Positions 49,979 to 58,222 of a stretch of 64,000 bases of DNA are shown piece by piece. This DNA is from Liolophura sinensis (taxonomy: Eukaryota > Mollusca > Polyplacophora > Chitonida > Chitonidae). Both the position numbers and the translations under genes were made by a program. The stretch lies in NCBI RefSeq assembly GCF_032854445.1, contig NW_027017994.1, forward strand, positions 1-64,000. Direction: 5' to 3'. Under the pieces are notes generated by a model. That model saw nothing but the letters and a program-made list of their open reading frames with translations, was not told where the DNA came from and made no database searches. The number at the start of each line of letters is the position of its first letter. Positions within the stretch are counted from its first letter, which is position 1.

Positions 49979-52722
49979 ACTTTTGCATTTTTGCCTGGTC
50001 TTTTTGTTAATTGAAATCGGCTACACTGTACTATGTACCATCGCGACTGGTCATTACTATATTCAACTTTTGACTATAAGTTATGTGCCCTTCGGTAGCC
50101 CAGAAGACGACAAATCTTTGGGCTAAGCCCATTTAACTCACCCAGCAATTGTCTTACTTCTAAGTGCAAGACAATCTCAATGTCTTTATCTACGTGTAGA
50201 AAAACCACACCATTTGTAGGTGAAAAACACAAGGTACTTGATACAGTCTGCTGTAAAAAGTACAACTGACAACAGACCCACATGAATAAGGTGCCAAAAG
50301 ATGCGGAATTGGGCCAGGCATCGGCAGCTGTTAAAAAATTGCAAATATCCCTGGTTTCCATGGAGTAAGAGCCGTTGCTGGGCACGTGATTATGACATCA
50401 ATGATCATTCAATTGTCACTACAGCCAAAAGTATTGGTCGGAGAGCAACGCGGATTGCACCATTCGATTTCTCGTCACAAAATACGTCGGATTAGCCTCT
50501 TACCAGCAGCACTGGAACAGTTTTTCCACTTTTGCATTTTTACCTGGTCTTTTTGTTAATTGAAATCGGCTACACTGTACTCTGTACAATCGCGACTGGT
50601 CATTACTATATTCAACTTTTGACTATAAGTTATGTGCCCTTCGGTAGCCCAGAAGACGACAAATCTTTGGGCCAAGCCCATTTAACTCACCCAGCAATTG
50701 CCTTACTTCTAAGTCCAAGACAATCTCAATGTCTTTATCTACGTGTAGAAAAACCACACCATTTGTACGTGAAAAACACAAGGTACTTGACACAGTCTGC
50801 TGTAAAAAGTACAACTGAACACTGACCCACTTCAGTAAGGTGCCAAAAGATGCGGAATTGAGCCAGGCATCGGCAGCTGTTGAAAAATTGCAAATTTCCC
50901 TGGTTTCCAAGGAGTAAGAGGACGTTGCTGGGCAAGTGATTATGACATCAATGATCATTCAATTGTCACTACAGCCAAAAGTATTGGTCGGAGAGCAACG
51001 CGGTTTGCACCATTCGATTTCTCGTCACAAAATACGTCGGATTAGCCTCTTACCAGCAGCACTGGAACAGTTTTTCCACTTTTGCATTTTTACCTGGTCT
51101 TTTTGTTAATTAAAATCGGCTACACTGTACTCTGTACAATCGCGACTGGTCATTACTATATTCAACTTTTGACTATAAGTTATGTGCCCTTCGGTAGCCC
51201 AGAAGACCTGAAATCTTTGGGCTAAGCCCATTTAACTCACCCAGCAATTGCCTTACTTTTAGGTCGAAGACAATCTCAATGTCTTTATTTACGTGTAGAA
51301 AAACCACAGCATTTGTACATGAAAAACACAAGGTACTTGATACAGTCTGCTGTAAAAAGTACAACTTAACAGTGACCCACATTTATAAGGTGCCAAAAGA
51401 TGCGGAATTGGGCCAGGCATCGGCAGCTGTTAAAAAATTGCAAATATCCCTGGTTTCCAAGGAGTAAGAGCCGTTGCTGGGCACGTGATTATGACATCAA
51501 TGATCATTCAATTGTCGCTACAGCCAAAAGTATTGGTCAGAGAGCAACGCGGTTTGCACCATTCGATTTCTCGTCACAAAATACGTCGGATTAGCCTCTT
51601 ACCAGCAGCACTGGATCATTTTTTCCACTTTTGCATTTTTGCCTGGTCTTTTTGTTAATTGAAATCGGCTACACTCTACTATGTACCATTGCGACTGGTC
51701 ATTACTATATTCAACTTTTGACTATAAGTTATGTGCCCTTCGGTAGCCCAGAAGACGACAAATCTTTGGGCTAAGCCCATTTAACTCACCCAGCAATTGC
51801 CTTACTTCTAAGTCCAAGACAATCTCAATGTCTTTATCTACGTGTAGAAAAACCACACCATTTGTACGTGAAAAACACAAGGTACTTGATACAGTCTGCT
51901 GTAAAAAGTACAACTGACAACAGACCCACATGAATAAGGTGCCAAAAGATGCGGAATTGGGCCAGGCATCGGCAGCTGTTAAAAAATTGCAAATATCCCT
52001 GGTTTCCAAGGAGTAAGAGCCGTTGCTGGGCACGTGATTATGACATCAATGATCATTCAATTGTCGCTACAGCCAAAAGTATTGGTCAGAGAGCAACGCG
52101 GTTTGCACCATTCGATTTCTCGTCACAAAATACGTCGGATTAGCCTCTTACCAGCAGCACTGGATCATTTTTTCCACTTTTGCATTTTTGCCTGGTCTTT
52201 TTGTTAATTGAAATCGGCTACACTGTACTATGTACCATCGCGACTGGTCATTACTAAATTCAACTTTTGACTATAAGTTATGTGCCCTTCGGTAGCCCAG
52301 AAGACGACAAATCTTTGGGCTAAGCCCATTTAACTCACCCAGCAATTGCCTTACTTCTAAGTGCAAGACAATCTCAATGTCTTTATCTACGTGTAGAAAA
52401 ACCACACCATTTGTAGGTGAAAAACACAAGGTACTTGATACAGTCTGCTGTAAAAAGTACAACTGACAACAGACCCACATGAATAAGGTGCCAAAAGATG
52501 CGGAATTGGGCCAGGCATCGGCAGCTGTTAAAAAATTGCAAATATCCCTGGTTTCCATGGAGTAAGAGCCGTTGCTACGCACGTGATTATGACATCAATG
52601 ATCATTCAATTGTCGCTACAGCCAAAAGTATTGGTCGGAGAGCAACGCAGTTTGCACCATTCGATTTCTCGTCACAAAATACGTCGGATTAGCCTCTTAC
52701 CAGCAGCACTGGAACAGTTTTT
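49979..52722 (+). repeat. Block with long-distance similarity to 30.2-31.2 kb
   Basis: Five monomers. The units from about 51.6 to 52.7 kb match 30.2-31.3 kb (offset about 21.4 kb, 39 monomers), including the rare ATTACTAAATTC (52254 and 30836). The unit at 51.6 kb also shares ACTCTACTATGTACCATTG with 20.93 kb. The unit at 50.5 kb has a private GACACAGTC change in dyad D and GAGGACGTTGC (50919). Confidence 0.7.
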
Positions 52723-54967
52723 CCACTTTTGCATTTTACCTGGTCTTTTTGTTAATTGAAATCGGCAACACTGTACTCTGTACAATTGCGACTGGTCATT
52801 ACTATATTCAACTTTTGACTATAAGTTATGTGCCCTTCGGTAGCCCAGAAGACGTCAAATCTTTGGGCTAAGCCCATTTAACTCACCCAGCAATTGTCTT
52901 ACTTTTAGGTCGAAGACAATCTCAATGTCTTTATTTACGTGTAGAAAAACCACAGCATTTGTACATGAAAAACACAAGGTACTTGATACAGTCTGCTGTA
53001 AAAAGTACAACTTAACAGTGATAAACATTTATAAGGTGCCAAAAGATGCGGAATTGGGGCAGGCATCGGCAGCTGTTAAAAAATTGCAAATATCCCTGGT
53101 TTCCAAGGAGTAAGAGCCGTTGCTGTGCACGTGATTATGACATCAATGATCATTCAATTGTCGCTACAGCCAAAAGTATTGGTCGGAGAGCAACGCGGTT
53201 TGCACCATTCGATTTCTCGTCACAAAATACGTCGGATTAGCCTCTTACCAGCAGCACTGGAACAGTTTTTCCACTTTTGCATTTTTACCTGGTCTTTTTG
53301 TTAATTGAAATCGGCTACACTGTACTATGTACCATCGCGACTGGTCATTACTATATTCAACTTTTGACTATAAGTTATGTGCCCTTCGGTAGCCCAGAAG
53401 ACGACAAATCTTTGGGCTAAGCCCATTTAACTCACCCAGCAATTGTCTTACTTCTAAGTCCAAGACAATCTCAATGTCTTTTTCTACGTGTAGAAAAACC
53501 ACACCATTTGTAAATAAAAAACACAAGGTACTTGATACAGTCTGCTGTAAAAAGTACAACTGAACACTGACCCACTTCAGTAAGGTGCCAAAAGATGCAG
53601 AATTGAGCCAGGCATCGGCAGCTGTTGAAAAATTCCAAATTTCCCTGGTTTCCATGGAGTAAGAGCCGTTGCTGGGCACGTGATTATGACATCAATGATC
53701 ATTGATTTGTCACTACAGCCAAAAGTATTGGTCGGAGAGCAACGCGGATTGCACCATTCGATTTCTCGTCACAAAATACGTCGGATTAGCCTCTTACTAG
53801 TAGCACTGGAACAGTTTTTCCACTTTTGCATTTTTACCTGGTCTTTTTTTTAATTGAAACCGGCTACACTGTACTCTGTACAATCGCGACTGGTCATTAC
53901 TATACTCAACTTTTGACTATAAGTTATGTGCCCTTCGGTAGCACAGAAGACCTGAAATCTTTGGGCTAAGCCCATTTAACTCACCCAGCAATTGCCTTAC
54001 TTTTAGGTCGAAGACAATCTCAATGTCTTTATTTACGTGTAGAAAAACCACAGCATTTGTACATGAAAAACACAAGGTACTTGATACAGTCTGCTGTAAA
54101 AAGTACAACTTAACAGTGACCAACATTTATAAGGTGCCAAAAGATGCGGAATTGGGCCAGGCATCGGCAGCTGTTAAAAAATTGCAAATATCCCTGGTTT
54201 CCAAGGAGTAAGAGCCGTTGCTGTGCACGTGATTATGACATCAATGATCATTCAATTGTCGCTACAGCAAAAAGTATTGGTCAGAGAGCAACGCGGTTTG
54301 CACCATTCGATTACTCGTCACAAAATACGTCGGATTAGCCTCTTACCAGCAGCACTGGATCATTTTTTCCACTTTTGCATTTTTGCCTGGTCTTTTTGTT
54401 AATTGAAATCGGCTACACTGTACTCTGTACAATCGCGACTGGTCATTACTATATTCAACTTTTGACTATAAGTTATGTGCCCTTCGGTAGCCCAGAAGAC
54501 GACAAATCTTTGGGCTAAGCCCATTTAACTCACCCAGCAATTGCCTTACTTCTAAGCGCAAGACAATCTCAATGTCTTTATCTACGTGTAGAAAAACCAC
54601 ACCATTTGTACGTGAAAAACACAAGGTACTTGATACAGTCTGCTGTAAAAAGTACAACTGACAACAGACCCACATGAATAAGGTGCCAAAAGATGCGGAA
54701 TTGGGCCAGGCATCGGCAGCTGTTAAAAAATTGCAAATTTTCCTGGTTTCCATGGAGTAAGAGCCGTTGCTGGGCACGTGATTATGACATCAATGATCAT
54801 TCAATTGTCGCTACAGCCAAAAGTATTGGTCGGAGAGCAACGCGGTTTGCACCATTCGATTTCTCGTCACAAAATACGTCGGATTAGCCTCTTACCAGCA
54901 GCACTGGAACAGTTTTTCCACTTTTGCATTTTTGCCTGGTCTTTTTGTTAATTGAAATCGGCTACAC

Positions 54968-54980
54968 TGTACTCTGTACA
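54968..54980. other. Dyad A: TGTAC-TCT-GTACA
   Basis: A perfect 5-bp inverted repeat with a 3-base spacer, present at the same place in most monomers. In the 'CTATGTACC' monomer type (for example 28.6, 38.5 and 59.9 kb) it becomes TGTAC-TAT-GTACC, losing the outermost pair. Such a short dyad proves nothing alone. It is listed because it is one of five dyads at fixed positions in each unit. Confidence 0.6.
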
Positions 54981-55038
54981 ATCGCGACTGGTCATTACTA
55001 TATTCAACTTTTGACTATAAGTTATGTGCCCTTCGGTA

Positions 55039-55072
55039 GCCCAGAAGACGACAAATCTTTGGGCCAAGCCCA
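55039..55072. other. Dyad B: three-part inverted repeat with two mutually exclusive pairings
   Basis: The arm GCCCA (55039-55043), a single bulged G, and AAGA (55045-55048) can pair with TCTT (55056-55059) plus TGGGC (55060-55064) around the 7-base loop CGACAAA. The same TGGGC can instead pair with GCCCA at 55068-55072 across CAA. The two foldings cannot coexist. Loop bases vary between monomers (CGACAAA, CCTGAAA, CGTCAAA, CGAGAAA) while the arms mostly hold. Two types weaken it: 'GAGCGAA' monomers change TGGGC to TGAGC, giving one mismatch in both alternatives, and the 16.5-19.3 kb subfamily has GCCTA in the first arm (a T-G wobble). Whether it forms as RNA or extruded DNA is not shown. Confidence 0.65.
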
Positions 55073-55129
55073 TTTAACTCACCCAGCAATTGCCTTACTT
55101 CTAAGTCCAAGACAATCTCAATGTCTTTA

Positions 55130-55141
55130 TCTACGTGTAGA
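55130..55141. other. Dyad C: TCTAC-GT-GTAGA
   Basis: A 5-bp inverted repeat with a 2-base spacer. It extends to TTT...AAA on the outside after one A-A mismatch. Monomers of the 'TTTTAGGTCG' type have TTTAC instead of TCTAC and lose one pair. It lies 34 bp before dyad D. Confidence 0.55.
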
Positions 55142-55174
55142 AAAACCACACCATTTGTACGTGAAAAACACAAG

Positions 55175-55204
55175 GTACTTGATACAGTCTGCTGTAAAAA
55201 GTAC
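55175..55204. other. Dyad D: strongest inverted repeat in the monomer (11 paired bases per arm)
   Basis: The outer arms GTACTT (55175-55180) and AAGTAC (55199-55204) are exact reverse complements, as are the inner arms TACAG (55183-55187) and CTGTA (55192-55196). Between them lie a 2x2 internal loop (GA opposite AA) and the 4-base tip TCTG. The element recurs in essentially all monomers. Exceptions I saw include GTAGTT at 3548, GTTACTT at 17277, ATACTT in the 'AGATACTT' monomers (27.2, 31.6, 33.8, 36.0, 39.3, 56.8, 57.4 and 62.3 kb), AACGTAC at 21154 and 28841, and CACAG at 50790. It directly abuts the variable cassette. It could be a cruciform-prone site or a hairpin in a satellite transcript; neither is demonstrated. 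Confidence 0.7.
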
Positions 55205-55230
55205 AACTGAACACTGACCCACTTCAGTAA
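55205..55230 (+). repeat. Variable cassette that distinguishes monomer types
   Basis: This stretch right after dyad D carries most of the type-defining variation. The states seen are TGAACACTGACCCACTTCAG, TGACAACAGACCCACATGAA, TAAACACTGACCCACATTTATC (left-domain type, also with CTTTG in place of CACTG), TTAACACTGACC with TTTATAAGGTGAC, TTAACAGTGACC with TTTATAAGGTGCC, TTAACAGTGATAAAC, and AATGAACACTGACC. Flanking sequence on both sides changes far less. The states work as barcodes for tracing duplicated blocks. Confidence 0.8.
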
Positions 55231-55340
55231 GGTGCCAAAAGATGCGGAATTGAGCCAGGCATCGGCAGCTGTTAAAAAATTGCAAATATCCCTGGTTTCC
55301 ATGGAGTAAGAGCCGTTACTGGGCACGTGATTATGACATC

Positions 55341-55350
55341 AATGATCATT
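55341..55350. other. Palindrome E: AATGATCATT
   Basis: A perfect 10-bp palindrome containing a BclI site (TGATCA) and followed directly by CAATTG. It is present in nearly every monomer. Exceptions seen are AATGGTCATT (14697), AATGATTATT (13599 and 63595), ACTGATCATT (33374) and AATGCTCATT (46008 and 48205). It gives a regular BclI site about every 549 bp. Confidence 0.75.
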
Positions 55351-55467
55351 CAATTGTCACTACAGCCAAAAGTATTGGTCGGAGAGCAACGCGGATTGCA
55401 CCATTCGATTTCTCGTCACAAAATACGTCGGATTAGCCTCTTACTAGTAGCACTGGAACAGTTTTTC

Positions 55468-58222
55468 CACTTTTGCATTTTTACCTGGTCTTTTTTTTAA
55501 TTGAAACCGGCTACACTGTACTCTGTACAATCGCGACTGGTCATTACTATATTCAACTTTTGACTATAAGTTATGTGCCCTTCGGTAGCCCAGAAGACCT
55601 GAAATCTTTGGGCTAAGCCCATTTAACTCACCCAGCAATTGCCTTACTTTTAGGTCGAAGACAATCTCAATGTCTTTATTTACGTGTAGAAAAACCACAG
55701 CATTTGTACATGAAAAACACAAGGTACTTGATACAGTCTGCTGTAAAAAGTACAACTTAACAGTGACCCACATTTATAAGGTGCCAAAAGATGCGGAATT
55801 GGGCCAGGCATCGGCAGCTGTTAAAAAATTGCAAATATCCCTGGTTTCCAAGGAGTAAGAGCCGTTGCTGGGCACGTGATTATGACATCAATGATCATTC
55901 AATTGTCGCTACAGCCAAAAGTATTGGTCAGAGAGCAACGCGGTTTGCACCATTCGATTTCTCGTCACAAAATACGTCGGATTAGCCTCTTACCAGCAGC
56001 ACTGGATCATTTTTTCCACTTTTGCATTTTTGCCTGGTCTTTTTGTTAATTGAAATCGGCTACACTGTACTATGTACCATCGCGACTGGTCATTACTATA
56101 TTCAACTTTTGACTATAAGTTATGTGCCCTTCGGTAGCCCAGAAGACGACAAATCTTTGGGCTAAGCCCATTTAACTCACCCAGCAATTGCCTTACTTCT
56201 AAGTGCAAGACAATCTCAATGTCTTTATCTACGTGTAGAAAAACCACACCATTTGTACGTGAAAAACACAAGGTACTTGATACAGTCTGCTGTAAAAAGT
56301 ACAACTGACAACAGACCCACATGAATAAGGTGCCAAAAGATGCGGAATTGGGCCAGGCATCGGCAGCTGTTAAAAAATTGCAAATATCCCTGGTTTCCAT
56401 GGAGTAAGAGCCGTTGCTACGCACGTGATTATGACATCAATGATCATTCAATTGTCGCTACAGCCAAAAGTATTGGTCGGAGAGCAACGCAGTTTGCACC
56501 ATTCGATTTCTCGTCACAAAATACGTCGGATTAGCCTCTTACCAGCAGCACTGGAACAGTTTTTCCACTTTTGCATTTTTGCCTGGTGTTTTTGTTAATT
56601 GAAATCGGCTACACTGTACTCTGTACAATCGCGACTGGTCATTACTATATTCAACTTTTGACTATAAGTTATGTGCCCTTCGGTAGCCCAGAAGACGACA
56701 AATCTTTGGGCCAAGCCCATTTAACTCACCCAGCAATTGCCTTACTTCTAAGTGCAAGACAATCTCAATGTCTTTATCTACGTGTAGAAAAACCACACCA
56801 TTTGTACGTGAAAAACACAAGATACTTGATACAGTCTGCTGTAAAAAGTACAAATGAACACTGACCCACTTCAGTAAGGTGCCAAAAGATGCGGAATTGA
56901 GCCAGGCATCGGCAGCTGTTGAAAAATTGCAAATTTTCCTGGTTTCCATGGAGTAAGAGACGTTGCTGGGCACGTGATTATGACATCAATGATCATTCAA
57001 TTGTCACTACAGCCAAAAGTATTGGTCGGAGAGCAACGCGGTTTGCACCATTCGATTTCTCGTCACAAAATACGTCGGATTAGCCTCTTACCAGCAGCAC
57101 TGGAACAGTTTTTCCACTTTTGCATTTTTGCCTGGTCTTTTTGTTAATTGAAATCGGCTACACTGTACTCTGTACAATCGCGACTGGTCATTACTATATT
57201 CAACTTTTGACTATAAGTTATGTGCCCTTCGGTAGCCCAGAAGACGACAAATCTTTGGGCCACTTTGGGCCAGCCCATTTAACTCACCCAGCAATTGCCT
57301 TACTTCTAAGTGCAAGACAATCTCAATGTCTTTATCTACGTGTAGAAAAACCACACCATTTGTACGTGAAAAACACAAGATACTTGATACAGTCTGCTGT
57401 AAAAAGTACAAATGAACACTGACCCACTTCAGTAAGGTGCCAAAAGATGCGGAATTGAGCCAGGCATCGGCAGCTGTTGAAAAATTGCAAATTTTCCTGG
57501 TTTCCATGGAGTAAGAGACGTTGCTGGGCACGTGATTATGACATCAATGATCATTCAATTGTCACTACAGCCAAAAGTATTGGTCGGAGAGCAACGCGGT
57601 TTGCACCATTCGATTTCTCGTCACAAAATACGTCGGATTAGCCTCTTACCAGCAGCACTGGAACAGTTTTTCCACTTTTGCATTTTTGCCTGGTCTTTTT
57701 GTTAATTGAAATCGGCTACACTGTACTCTGTACAATCGCGACTGGTCATTACTATATTCAACTTTTGACTATAAGTTTATGTGCCCTTCGGTAGCCCAGA
57801 AGACGACAAATCTTTGGGCCAAGCCCATTTAACTCACCCAGCAATTGCCTTACTTCTAAGTCCAAGACAATCTCAATGTCTTTATCTACGTGTAGAAAAA
57901 CCACACCATTTGTACGTGAAAAACACAAGGTACTTGATACAGTCTGCTGTAAAAAGTACAACTGAACACTGACCCACTTCAGTAAGGTGCCAAAAGATGC
58001 GGAATTCAGCCAGGCATCGGCAGCTGTTGAAAAATTGCAAATTTCCCTGGTTTCCATGGAGTAAGAGACGTTGCTGGGCAAGTGATTATGACATCAATGA
58101 TCATTCAATTGTCTCTACAGCCAAAAGTATTGGTCGGAAAGCAACGCGGTTTGCACCATTCGATTTCTCGTCACAAAATACGTCGGATTAGCCTCTTACC
58201 AGCAGCACTGGAACAGTTTTTC
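55468..58222 (+). repeat. Block with two adjacent AGATACTT monomers
   Basis: Five monomers: a TTTTAGGTCG unit, a GGATCAT/CTATGTACC unit, two successive AGATACTT/AATGAACACTG units (56566 and 57115) and a TTCAGCC/CAAGTG unit. The two AGATACTT units are almost identical, and the second carries a 9-bp net insertion at about 57261 (CTTTGGGCCA repeated). The related block at 61.5-63.2 kb has only one such unit, so this looks like a recent one-monomer duplication. Confidence 0.8.

Larger units (their letters stand above)
52723..55467 (+). repeat. Block copied from or to 40.6-42.9 kb, 22 monomers apart
   Basis: Five monomers. From about 52.93 to 54.9 kb it matches 40.85-42.8 kb at an offset of 12.08 kb: GTGATAAAC unit, GTAAATAAAAAAC unit, GTAGCACAG/GACCAACATT unit, TACAGCAAAAAG unit. 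Inside the match it has TTTTTCTACG (53478) and AAATTCCAAATTTCC (53633), which the 41 kb copy lacks but the 60.2-61 kb block shares. Confidence 0.8.
54919..55467 (+). repeat. Reference monomer (549 bp) used to describe internal parts
   Basis: A clean 549-bp unit, chosen because it has no indels against the common consensus. In order it holds a T-rich start (54919-54948), a small dyad around TGTAC/GTACA, a three-part inverted repeat with GCCCA/TGGGC/GCCCA arms, a TCTAC/GTAGA dyad, the strongest dyad (GTACTT...AAGTAC), a variable cassette, a conserved block from GGTGCCAAAAGATGCGG, a PvuII site CAGCTG (55266), an NcoI site CCATGG (55299), a PmlI site CACGTG (55324), the palindrome AATGATCATT (55341), CAATTG (55351), and a CpG-containing tail up to CAGCAGCACTGG or CTAGTAGCACTGG. 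The phase is arbitrary because the array is head to tail. No frame is open through the unit. Confidence 0.95.

Noticed and set aside
54900-54950. Terminator or Pol III stop function of the T-rich unit start
   Set aside because: T-runs are present in every unit, but there is no associated promoter or RNA gene, so no function can be assigned.
55031-55060. tRNA-like or Pol III promoter (TAGCCCAGAAG resembles box A)
   Set aside because: Only a partial box A match. No GGTTCGANNCC box B lies downstream at a suitable distance, and no cloverleaf or T-arm is visible.
54924-55217. Recurrent 97-codon + strand ORF with a hydrophobic start
   Set aside because: The apparent hydrophobic stretch comes from the T-rich unit start. 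The same frame is cut by TAA in about half of the monomers without sign of constraint.
55015-55326. Recurrent 103-codon minus-strand ORF (also at 13271, 28657, 42936, 50074, 56113 and others)
   Set aside because: It is present only in monomers lacking certain chance stops, has changes at all codon positions, and no recognisable domain, start context or partner. It is periodic because the DNA is periodic.
54919-55467. CENP-B box (core TTCGNNNNANNCGGG)
   Set aside because: The TTCG occurrences in the consensus (TTCGGTAGCC, TTCGATTTCTC) are not followed by A and CGGG at the right spacing, and the consensus lacks CGGG and CCCG on either strand.
54919-55467. Internal half- or third-unit repeat (about 275 or 183 bp)
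   Set aside because: CAATTG recurs about 286 bp apart within a unit, but the surrounding sequence does not align beyond short chance matches. An ancient dimer is not supported by eye; a sensitive self-alignment of the consensus would settle it.
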